Assembly (NCBI GenBank): GCA_017562135.1
Contig: QEYB01000556.1
Location: 558,001-622,000 of the forward strand
DNA from: Dipylidium caninum
Taxonomy: Eukaryota > Platyhelminthes > Cestoda > Cyclophyllidea > Dipylidiidae
DNA length: 64,000 bases
Direction of reading: 5' to 3'
Positions 39,723 to 51,200 of the stretch are shown here, in pieces (within the stretch, counting starts at the first letter, position 1; every line of letters begins with the position of its first letter). Under the pieces are notes generated by a model, which searched no databases, was not told the origin of the DNA, and was given only the letters and a program-made list of their open reading frames with translations. The position numbers and the translations under genes are program-made.

Positions 39723-40862
39723 TGAGACCTGAGCGGCGCAAAGACAACCCTCGCGTCCCGGAATGTCACAAGGTGTCGCGAAAAATTTGTGGCGTCGTTT
39801 AGAGCAGATAAACAAAACATTTTTATTTTATTATTTTAAGCCTCGTAAAATAAAACCTAATCTGCGTGTAGCAAATAATTTTAAAGCTTTTCTAGGCTTT
39901 GATATATTTTAGAGTGTTAAATAATGGTATCGGTATAATATAATAATATAACGAGTAAAAGTCTTTAACTAGTCAGATCCCAGCGCATATGCGTAAACAA
40001 CCATGAGACGATGAGCTTTAGAATATTTTCTTAAAACTATTTTGACCTTCCTCGCAACATTAAGGGATTTCGTGTTCTCCCACGATAACTCCGCGTCAGC
40101 AGTTATTAGTACTAGCCACCTAGCTTTATAAAAAGATGTGAATACCTGCCGGTATGCCTTGTAATGAAATTGCGCGGTACCATGATGTGGGCCACCTCTT
40201 CCTTTACAGGCAAAAAAAGAAAACCGGAACATTGCATAAACGTTGTATCACACGAATCAGTATTGCCACTGGGAAAGTGAGCAGCCAGATGGCGTGTAAA
40301 ATTGCCCGCAATGACCTGCGATAGGACTAGAACCCAACGTTGCCCTACTCAAAGACTTCCAAAAAAGACTTTCCTGAGGCATCCACGGACTAAACGTCGA
40401 ACCCGCGGACCCATCCCCACTTAGAAACGGATAAGCTGGTTCCCAGCTCCAAGGTCACAAGGCTATGAACCTCCACCGCAGGTGATAAAACACCCCACAG
40501 ACTCAAGTACTACGCCCAGAACGAATCGCACCAAGCCCTTCGACCCTTGAAACTACCAGACCTCCACCGCTTGCGTCAACTACGAAGCCCACTACCCCCT
40601 GCGAAGTCACCTCACGACAATTTCACCACCTAGCAAACAAATCACCGCTATCTATTAGGTCTGGCATCGACCCCAGCGGCAATCACTTCCAATTCAGGGG
40701 GCTATACACCCCCGTCCAGCTTTTATTTGCATTTACCGTCTTAACCACGGACGTGTCCAGTCTTCCTGTACCCGCTACACACTAATAACACGATAACTCA
40801 CATCTGAAGACCATTTACAAACTACGAAAAAACTTGAGACATTACGTGCGCAGGATGCATTC
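39723..40862. other. Gap between UBAC2 and CLPTM1L
   Basis: This should contain the UBAC2 3' end and the CLPTM1L promoter. It is AT-rich near 39.83-39.95 kb and more mixed at 40.3-40.75 kb. No frame with protein-like quality is present. The spacing is too long for a typical closely packed polycistron. Confidence 0.45.
40722..40727 (-). promoter_or_regulatory. Polyadenylation signal AATAAA for UBAC2
   Basis: TTTATT on the plus strand reads AATAAA on the minus strand, about 140 bases past the UBAC2 stop codon. Position is the only evidence. Confidence 0.45.
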
Positions 40863-42705
40863 TTAGGAAAGATCGAAGGATGGATCCTGGAGAAAATTAA
40901 TCGCCTCATACAGATCTCCACGTGTAAAGGTCAACGCCATACGAGACTGATCTTCAGAAAAACCAATATCCAAAAGACTTCGAATCTACAAATCAAAACG
41001 GACCATAGAAATGCATGTTAATTTTCTCAGCTTCCTAAAAAGTCATCAAACATGTATGGTGGAAAAAAAATGAAATAAGCTAATATGCCAAACCTGAGTA
41101 CACGAGTGCAAAGGAAGTTCCATTTGAATAAGCATACCTCATTTGGTTGTGGAATATAATTGCGCCACCTGTTGCTCTAAAATAAATAGACCGTGGAAAA
41201 CAGAGAGTTTAAGTTCGAATGATCTTTTTTTAATTAATATGGGGTATAGTCATATTAACACTGGCATTACTTGACCAGAACTAAACTTTCCATAGTTTGG
41301 TGCACTTATACAGATGTGTAGTCTCTCACATGGATAAATAAGTATTATCTATTATAATGATACAAGAAAAGGATAATCTGAACAAAAGTATGACATGGTG
41401 CGTTTTAATTCTTCCATAAATTTACTCTCACATTGCCAATTTGTGCACGTCTCAAAATCATTACAGCTTGTTCTTGTCTATCCAGAGCCTCTTGTCTTTG
41501 AATTTCTAGAGTGGCACCAATGGGTTTTGATACTTCCTCAGGCACGCTGGTAGAAAGGATTGGTGTAAGAAAACAGCTAACCGCCTTTGCAAATCTCAAT
41601 GGAATTATATTAACCTTTTGCAAGGTTTTCCATTGATAAGTCACACCAGTTAGCTGAAGGTAAGTGAAATCAACGTATAAAAAATGAATTTCAGCACAAA
41701 ATAAATAGACTTCAGATAATGAGCAAACGTTGACCGTTTGTTTCAGTATTATAACCTAATACGAAATTGAAGATGAATTTTTTTAAGCGGACGATGTGGA
41801 TTTGTTTATAAAAAATACAAAAGGCCTAACGTAAGCTTGCATCTGATTTAGTGGCAAAACTTATTGTATCAAAATCCCGTTCATCGTAGAGGGACTCACC
41901 AAACCACAAACTCCAACAATCAAAGAGCCGAAGGAAGAAGTTGCTAGCTAAAATCCCAAATTAATGCAATTAACGTGACAGCGTACCCGAAGTCCCATGA
42001 GGTACAGAACTGATTTACTTGATAGTGACAATCCGGCTACATGTATGACAGTTAAGGTTGGGATCTCGTTAAAGTAAGGAATGAAGTACGGAAATATCAA
42101 AAATAACCTAAAACTAAAATATAAAATATTGTAGAGTTACGGGCCTGAAGGAAGTGTGGGCACGTGGATTCCATAGGATGACAACAGCTTAGTGGACATA
42201 AGTTCGAATGTGGTAGATAGGAAAGTAACCAAAATAACCGACGTCTAGGAAGTAGTTTGAAATGTATTTCTTACCAGGTATTTCCGGGAGCCATAGCGCC
42301 GTTCGAAAATGCGGAAATAGTATATTATCATACATCCTATCACAAATTCCGAAGGATTCATAAAAACCATTTTAATGAAAAACAACCGCCAAAACTAGCA
42401 TACTAATCTATAAGCATTGAGAGCTTACCGCATTGTTACTAAAAATAGTTTCAATGTCGTATAAAAAAAGATTCCGATAAGCGTTGTCGGAAAAATGCAG
42501 AAATCCAGAAGCGATGATAATGGACAAAAGAAAGCATTTGGAAACGGTTGTTTTGTCTAAAAGGAGTCAGGTTAAAGGGGTGGAATTGTGCAAAATTTAT
42601 ATATTAAGAACGCAGGGTTCAAGTCATATCTGACTTATAATCGAAGGCATTAGTCAGATTAAGCGGTACATCCCACAAAGGGTCAGATAACACATCCTTA
42701 CACAT
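40863..42705 (-). CDS. UBAC2: UBAC2-like rhomboid pseudoprotease with UBA domain
   Basis: Nine exons: 42705-42702, 42556-42429, 42394-42275, 42244-42141, 42107-41987, 41947-41900, 41653-41432, 41176-41138 and 40985-40863. They total 909 nt, encoding 302 residues. The protein aligns with human UBAC2 throughout: YKTTVSKCFLL, NLFLYDIETI, FRIFERRYGSRK, THE LPSG motif in PTLPSGPLF, LSSKSVLYLMGL, GATLEIQRQEALDRQ and a C-terminal UBA domain (LLDIGFSEDQSRMAL, then YEAINFL). Family knowledge: an ER multi-pass rhomboid-like protein lacking protease activity that works with gp78 and UBXD8 in ER-associated degradation and lipid-droplet control. No rhomboid catalytic GxSG is seen, as expected. The first coding exon is only ATG plus one base. 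If the donor at 41431 is not used, translation runs 8 codons into the intron and stops at 41405, giving a form without UBA. Confidence 0.93.
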
Positions 42706-45271
42706 CACTAAGTCGGCAAAGCAGGAATAAAAAACTCCAATCCTGGAGCGCCGTGTGTAAGGAAAAAATTAGATCACGAAAAACATCCAATGATTAGCGG
42801 AGGGAATTTAACTTCACGTACAAAAACCAGAGTAACTAAATGAGGGCAACATCTCAACGGGCTGGGGTCTGAAGGTTAGTAAGTACAACATCCAATCCGT
42901 TGCAAGTGGCTTCATGATCCGTCATGTTTTTGTTCATGTGGAATTAGATATGTTTAACGAACTTCACTTTGGTTTGTTTTCCATTGCCGTATTTTTGCCA
43001 CAATAGTATTACTCCCTGGGTGATGGCCGGTTGAGGCGACTTGATCTTTTTGAACTCCCAAATGCGATCACTTCAACTGAGTTCAGTACACCGCTATGGA
43101 CGAATGTTTTCCTGCAGATATTAGGTGTTTATCACAGTATTGGCATCAGATTAGTTCCAATCGATTCTTGAAAAGAACGCAGTTTTATCACATATCTCAA
43201 TTCTTATTTTATGCGACCTTTAGTACGCGAACAAACGGAATTAAGTATTCTTTGTAAGACGGTGTAACGCAGACCATTCTACTAATCTTCGTTCGTTACT
43301 TCTTCCTTACAGCTTTTTACATTTAAAAGATAGGCTTTTGCATAATAAAGCAGTTCCTTGAGTTGGGTTTAGTTTAAACCGTGGGTGCTCTCCTCCGGCA
43401 AAACAATTACCTCTAAAACAGATCAGAACAGCCATTTCTGGCTAAGATTCCACATTTTTTGAAAAAAGACCAAGAAATCTTGGAGTAAGGTGAAGTAAGG
43501 ACAGTAGACGCGTTTACTAGGCATCAGAAAACGCAGATGTAACGCGGAAAGAAAATAAGAAATATATTTACATTGTTGTGCTTAATTCAAACGCACGGAA
43601 ACCCTACATGAACGCGCTCAACAGCGCGGCTTAAGGACCCCCCCTGATGTTTCGCAAACCTAGCTTCCAAAACCACAACTGCGGGGAAAAAAGATACTAT
43701 CTCCTATACAGACTACCGTCTAGGAATTCCATTACCATTTCTCTAAGTTGTGACAAGCAAACCCATCGTGAAAACCATTATCAATCTCGCGACCGATTCA
43801 CTTTCTTTCCATATAAGTAATGCCTTTGCGAGACATTTATTCAAAACTGTAAAGGTGTTTCTATGATTAGTATCATTGAGAATACTGCCGTTTCTGACTG
43901 TTCTGCCACTGGGACATAAAGTGACCTAGGTAGAATTACTCATTTACTAAATGATAAAATCAGAACAGATTAAAACACACCAAGTACACTTCGATAACCA
44001 CCGAGAAAATGGAAGCGTGCCAGGAAAAAATAATCCTGACACTTAAAACACACACAACCGTAATAATCTCATAGTTGACCGATCGGCCGAATTTAGCAAA
44101 CTTATAAGTTGCGCTGACCCCTACCTTGCTAAATCTGGACGGGACCGCAACGCGTTCGGCCCGCATCACACAGTGTTACGAATAAAAGTTGAGCATCTAC
44201 GGGACCTTGAAGTAGCAGTGACGCTTCCATGGTATAAAAATTCTACACATAGTCGTTGAGAACACCAAGTAGCCTTTTACCTTCACTATTATTCTCGCGT
44301 TCATCATGAGGAACTGCGACGTCTAGTTCCTCTAAGGCCCAAAATGACAAATAGCAAGCGAGACGTAAATAGTGGCTAAGACGGTCAGCAGGTTTTCAGA
44401 TGCAAACTCCCTATCAAATAGTTCAAAAACCGAAACAAAAATTGACACAAATCACACCATCCACGCTAAAAATACAAAAAGAAACAGATATAAGCAGGTG
44501 TCTATGTTAACATACATAAGTACGTACTACAGTAGACTCAGAATTAATGAGTAAAGTGAGGGAAGACCGTAAAGGTGGAGTTTGGAGGCAGGGCCTAACC
44601 ACCATAACCCGATAAGGCTCTCAACAATATCGATAATTAGAACAGGGAAGACTAACAGGAGATATCTTAAAAGCCGAAAAAAAGCAGACATGGTGCAAAG
44701 GAAGAGAAGTACCGACAACTACCAGAAAATTCTCTAGTATACGACGTGAACGAAGTTGGTAAGAGCTGCCACGCCCGCGTTCTGGAGTAACGAACAGATG
44801 GAGTTCTAGTAAAATAATACCGAAGATGGCAAATCTGAGAGCTCGTATAAAAATGAAACGATTTAAGTCGACACTGGCACACATGGGGATTGACCTAAAG
44901 CGGCCACAAGTTGAATTGAGCACACGAAATTCGCAGGTCCATTGTAGAATGAGTTAAGCGATGAGGCAGTAGATGTGGATAACGACAATTGGAGTCGGAG
45001 GAGCGAAGCATTAATATGCGAACAAAATGGGAAAAGAATGCGTTTCAGGCATTATATGAGACGTAAAGAACGTTGTCCTATACCACTTCGCAGACTAACA
45101 GGATACGCTTGAGGTTTTGCAAAAACTTCAGAATATTGAATAAAAGTAGAATCGCTAAGCAATTCCTTGGATGCGCATATTAAAGGCAATACGCGACTAC
45201 ATTAATTTTTAGATAGGCGGAAGAATTGGATGGATCAATAATCCGGAATGCGTTGGATTGCTAGGCTTCAA
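42706..45271. other. Gap between LARP1 and UBAC2
   Basis: AT-rich, with only short frames on both strands and none resembling a known protein. It should hold the LARP1 3' untranslated region and the UBAC2 promoter. I see no clear AATAAA on the minus strand close to the LARP1 stop. Confidence 0.45.
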
Positions 45272-48200
45272 TCAAGAGTTCTGCCCTTTTAGAGATAATT
45301 TTGATTGAGCTGCACTTTTATTTGACACATTAGGCTTCTTTTTCGAATTATGAAGTTGATTAGTTGCGACAGTTGGATGATTCACGACTGAGAGATTCAA
45401 CGACTCCATAAGCTTCTTTTGTTCTTCAACATGGGAAGACTCAGTATTCTCCTTCATTGATCCCTTCGACACTGCCTGCGAGTCTACGAAAGCTTTCACC
45501 GGATTGCCAACCTCCTCCGACGCAGATCCCAATGATGATGTTTTAGAGGACCCACCAGCAGGCAACCGAGAAAGACGACTAAGGGAGATGTCTGGGAGCA
45601 AGGAATGATCAGTATTCGTTGTAATAATCTCAGACTGGGTCCTTCGGCGACTACCAGCCAAAAAGAAACCATCCGGAGGTTGGAACTGAAAAAGAATAAG
45701 CGCCTATCACAGTCATGAAAATTGGTTGGAACTCGAAAATCAAATAGCAAAAACTGTGGTGGAAAAACAGCATTAACAAAACTCGTGAAAACCAGGCTTT
45801 AAAGTAAAAATACGGAAAAAATTAGTAACACGTGCTTGCCCAGCCTCCAAATACTCATCGGGAAAACAACTTATAAAAAAGTCGCATAAGTTATGAGAGA
45901 GGGTCAACTCAAAACTACTACGAAGGCTTGTTGTTTACAGGAAATTCTAACCGATTCAAGTACGTTCGGCAAAACCCACATTTACTCGGAAGTCCTCTAA
46001 GGTTTTATACTTTTCAAGTATTTTCGATAGCTTTGGATCAACTTCAACGGGATTTTTACTGTAGTGAAGATAGGCCCAAAATTTTTCCAAACCATAAAGA
46101 TGTTGTGATTCGTAATCCTTCAAAGTTTCCACCTGAAAAATAAGAATAAAACTCAAAACTAGTGTTTGAATGATAAAATCAACGCCATTGTGAAATTCTG
46201 GCGGGCATTGAGAATAGTCAGCTATGAAATACCTGAAAGTCATTAAAAAGATCCTGCCTGAAGCGCATCTCAAGACCATAACTATAAAAGCGGAAAAGAC
46301 ATTCGATGCCATAACGGGAACCATGTTTAGCATCTTCTGTAGAATAGCGGCGAAATTCTTTGTACATCGTACGATTGAAATTTACACGCAAGAAGAAAGA
46401 CCAGAATCGAAACAGTGTATTCATTTCCTGTTAAATTGAAAGACGTAGTTGCCATAGGATAACATAAAAATTAACCCAAAGAATAAGGGGGCAAGGTAAG
46501 AGTCCAATATATATGCGCTTCATGAATTACTGTCATCGCAAAAATAGTACAACAATGGGCATCTTGAATAACAGTCCAGTCCGGGAGCATATAACCTTTC
46601 TGTTAAACCCAATGTTTCATTAGACCTTAAACCATTCCAGTAAATTACACATGTGAATGGGCTACGCGCACTTTTCATAGTCGTAGTGAACTGTTTGAAA
46701 TTCCAAATAGGCTCATTTGCTAACAACGGAACAACTATAATAAATGTTTTTAGGGGTTATGAGTAGACTTAAAAATGAAAAAAAAAGTTAAAATGACCTG
46801 AGATTTGCCCTTGCCGTGTAACTCGCGATCTCGAAGACAAGTAGCACGAAATTTGTTATAACGGTGGAAAGTAAAACCATGTTGACGCAAAAGTTGTTGA
46901 CTTGGATGTTCAGTGAAAGGATTTCGCGTGGTGAGCGATACAGAATTTTCAGGAGCCGAAAATTGCTCTCTAAAAAAGGTAGGAAATATTTTAGATCTCC
47001 AGAATTATACATTTTCTCCCGTATAACCCAAAATTCGGATTCACCTGAAGAAAAAGATTAATCGTAAGTTATTATAAATTCTTTTCAAAAACATTAAATT
47101 TTCATTTTAACACGTGAGTAGCGTAATTTTGAGCTGCATCCACATGACGCACTCCCCCAAAAAATCTGCCTCGAGTCAGACGAACAGGTATGCCGTGGTA
47201 TTCCTGCACAATACCACTTGCATCCGTCGTTACCAAGTGAAGATGGTTAGGATGCGTGTGGTTATGCCGAAAATAGCGGAATTTTAATTCACATAAGCCG
47301 CATAGTAAAAATTATCTCCAAAGATTATTTCAAAATGTTTGCGGATTTACTAAGTCTGCAGTAAGATTTGGGGGTAGGTTCTGGTGAAATTTGCGAAAAA
47401 ATACGTTAGCAAAACAGAAGAAATTCCGCTGAATGACAACGACTGCGATTGCTAAAACAGATTGAATTAAGGGCTTTAGACAGACGCTGTCTTCTAAAGG
47501 TGACGAATTACTCAGAAACAACTAAAGCGCTGAACACGAAATCATAAAAGAGGCAGCTTACCCATAGTATGAAAATCCTAGTTTGTCTATCGAAAAGAAG
47601 TGAATGCATTCCCACCGGAGAGATCCCATTTGACTAACCATAAAAGTGGGAGACAAATTAAATAATTGCTGTTTGCATGGAGTGTTAAATTTCTCCAAAA
47701 CATAAGCACCACGCACGAGAATGATCAGAAATAAACCAAAATAATTATTTTGATATGACCAAGCGGATAGCACGGGACGTGTATATAGTCTCCAAATACA
47801 TGCATTCACTACTACAGGACAGCTATCATTTATTAGGCACAACTACTTTACCAAAAGCATCCCAGTTACAATCCTCTGCAAAACTTGTAGACAAATAAAA
47901 TGTGTATCTACAAGCAATGAATCCCCGTGCGTGCAAAGTACAACTGTTTTAATTATACGTATGCGTTTAGAGTGTAATTATAACCCCCAAAACCCTGTGT
48001 TACTGGGAAGAACGACCTATATGGACATAGTAATAGGCTCTTCGACCTTTCCCAGAATATCTAACCCCTTGACCCACAAAAAAGTGCGCGTCGACGAATC
48101 CACATAATACTACTTAATTTCGCTCAACTGTAGACACTGGTGTACAAGCTTTGGAAAAGAACGCCTTATTTTCAAGTGTACGTAACCTTTTATGAATCTC

Positions 48201-51200
48201 CCAGATTAATTGTATGTTAAGGGCCTTATTTTTAATTATGCAGCCGAATATTATTCGTAGCAAGCAAGCACTTTATGCAGTAAAAAGCGACTTTGGGTAG
48301 ATTGCTTGGTAGATGCAAAAGATTCCCAATAAATCTTTGATAATAGCTGCAAATTCTGCGACCAATTTTTCTAAGACGAGCGTTAAGAGTAAAAATCAAC
48401 CGCTGTTTTCTGCAAAGATCCTCAAGCTAATGCAAAAATAAGATAATAGTAAAGAAAAACTCACGCGCAATCGGACACTGTTCGCACCCTGATACTTTCA
48501 TCACCTTGAGTGAAAAGGAAACCGACAGGAGGTTCTTCAATGCGTGAAGAATTTGCCCCAGTAGATATATTCCGGCACCGTCTCGTCTAATGAATAGTCA
48601 TAATTGTGACGACATCATTTAAGGCATACAAGCTTGCATGTGTAGTTGACTTCGAAACCAGCACATTAATCTAGCGCGAAATCTCGCCAAATTAGACCCC
48701 TGCCTAGCTATGAATTATTGTTGATTAGAAATTATGTTTGAAAATGAGACTTATTTACAGCAAATAACCAAGCATCTCAAGATAAATATGTGTTTCGGGA
48801 AAAACAGAAACTGCGCATCTCAAGAGCCCAATAAGGACAAATATGGACGAAGGTAGGAGTCGGACCAAGTAACGGAATGAAGAGACTTACTGCCACATGC
48901 CACATTTAAATTAACTTGAGATGATGCATTATAACTACTCTCCGTCTCAGGAACTTGAGTGTAAATAAAGCAATGTTAAGTCCGCTTCATTTCAGTTGAC
49001 CGTTTAAACAACCATTACATGAAAATGCCTGTTCAGGAGTGGAAAATCGGGATCTTCATAGTATTATTGTTGTGTATTAAAAAACTTAACAAAATCAAAG
49101 TACATTTTGATGAGCGTTTATAGTGAAAGAGTTGTCAAGTGCGTATACATTTGAAGATAATTGCAAATCGCAAGTTGAATAATCCCATAACTGTTATATT
49201 GCTGTACCATATAAATAAGGACAACGACTAATAAGTATAAGTTTGTTAACAAAATACTGCAACCAGGAAAAGAAAGGCATCAAACATAAAAACGAAGTTC
49301 TCTATACAAACATTAGTGAGGACTTTCAGTCTAAATTTTTAGAGGTGCATCTGGAAAGACGTACGACTCTAAGGTCCGTGAGATGTGATGAATCATAATG
49401 AGCCGGGAAGAAACCGGAAGGCGTCAGTATTTTGCCTTTGAAATCCTGATAATTCGTCGACTCCGCCGTCTTCCCTAAACCGCCAGTATCACCACCTCCT
49501 GAAGAGTGTATGAAGCTTGATACGGGGACGGAAGTCTTGAAAGGCGGCACTAAAGGTATATTAAGTAACCCAGCAGGAGTTCCAGTGTCGAGAGGACCAA
49601 CTGTCGGGTTGATCGGGGCCACCGGCAAGGCGTAAAGCTCTCCATTTGCACCGGCCGGATAGAGGAAAAAACCCGGAGCAGGGGGAGGTATGTATATAGG
49701 AGCCGGGCTGGGGGCACGAAAAGTTGATCGATTAGTTGCGGGGTTGATGGCTTTTCCACCAATAGGCGCAGTATTCGATTGAGGGGCGACAGGAACAGAA
49801 GTAACGGGGCTCGGAGATGCCGCAGAACCGACAAAACTATCGGCTCCTGACTGGAAAAGTTGAGCCATAGGAATCCAAGGGGCTGAAAACATTTCTGGAT
49901 GTGAGACAGATGGATAACCCCTTCAAACCCCCTAGAGCAAATAACAGAGTAGTTGTAAAATATTCAGTACAATTTTTCAATGAATCAGAATGAAAGATAT
50001 GACAATACACTTTACCAATCCGATCTATCCTAGGAAACCTGTCTATGCACAAATTTAAAATACTAGCGTTACATAAGGTGCGCTGGCTTGATATAAAGGC
50101 CACTTGTAGCACTTAACGATTCCACTTAAAACCTAGTTTTATTTGCTTTCGAAAAAATCCGACTAAAAAAGCACACAACATGGCAGAGTTCACATGCCTG
50201 ATTGTAAAATCTATGGTGCGTGGTAATAGCAGATTCAGTGGTATGCAAACACACGTGCATCCTCATAGAAAAAGGATGAAAACATTAAGTGCAACACGGT
50301 GCAATGCGACTAACTATAACGAAGCAAACGCCTCTCAAAAAATTAAAAGCGAGATAAGCAGCACGTTATCGCATTCAATCTTCGAATTTTACCAACATCA
50401 ATGAAAAGGTTGTCGTAAGCCAGTTCCCATTTTTGTAAATAACCAACCAGAATTTGTAATAAAAAAGACTACGTTTGTATATAAGAATGTTAAGTAGGCT
50501 GGGGATTCCCTTCATTTAAGGAAATAACAAATTCGATTTAAACCCGTACTAGAAAATAGATACGAAACTCTCGGCTTACGTGGATAGAGTAGGGGGACAG
50601 TAGGGGAAGGATGAGGAAATCTGGATCCTCTCGGAAAAACTTCCTGGGGGGAGGCCGAATTAGGAGGCAGATGGGCCGTCGGATAAGCAAGAACAGCAGG
50701 CACTAACGTTGCCCCGGGAGGGAACAAGGAAGCTGTCGCTGCAGTCGGTATGTGACCTAAGAGTGACGTATTAGTGGCCAGTGCCGTCGAGGAAGGTGGG
50801 GCAGCGCCTGGCGATGGCATGAGATTCATACAAGGTAAGGGTTGAGGGCATTGGAGATATGGCGGAACAGCAATTCCGACTGACTCCGTATTTGACGTGG
50901 TCGAATTCTATTCAATATGATCAATAAAATCAACGTAAACGAAAAGAACTATGATAGAGCATTCAATGAGGTTATCATTTTAATGAATAGGCTAAGAAAC
51001 TTATTGCTTTAATCAAGCGCAGATGTTGCAAAACACGCACGATAAAATCTCAATTATGCAGTTATAAACAGAATAAGAACTTTCAAGGTGCCACAATTAA
51101 ACAGCTGCGAACACAAGATCAGCAGTCAAATAAGTATCCAGTTATAATTGTATTTAGTTGCAAAACTCTTATTCCGATTATTAACAAAACAATAACTATT

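Noticed and set aside
40690..40715. Short inverted repeat (GGGGG, loop, CCCCC)
   Set aside because: The 5-bp stem is too short to claim as a terminator or structured RNA in a eukaryote.
42600..42640. GGTTCAAGT word resembling a tRNA B box
   Set aside because: No A box, cloverleaf or acceptor stem could be found around it.
46520..46726. Minus-strand ORF between the DM15 exons
   Set aside because: It lies in the intron between two exons whose junction reproduces the conserved [11 protein letters not shown] sequence exactly.
47100..47320. Minus-strand open frame with a CxxC start ([11 protein letters not shown]) inside a LARP1 intron
   Set aside because: It has no acceptor in the right place, its frame is closed by TAA just upstream, and the flanking LARP1 exons already join each other in phase.
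47558..47842. Minus-strand frame ending at a good GTAAGC donor
   Set aside because: It has no LARP1 similarity, and the neighbouring LARP1 exons join in phase without it.
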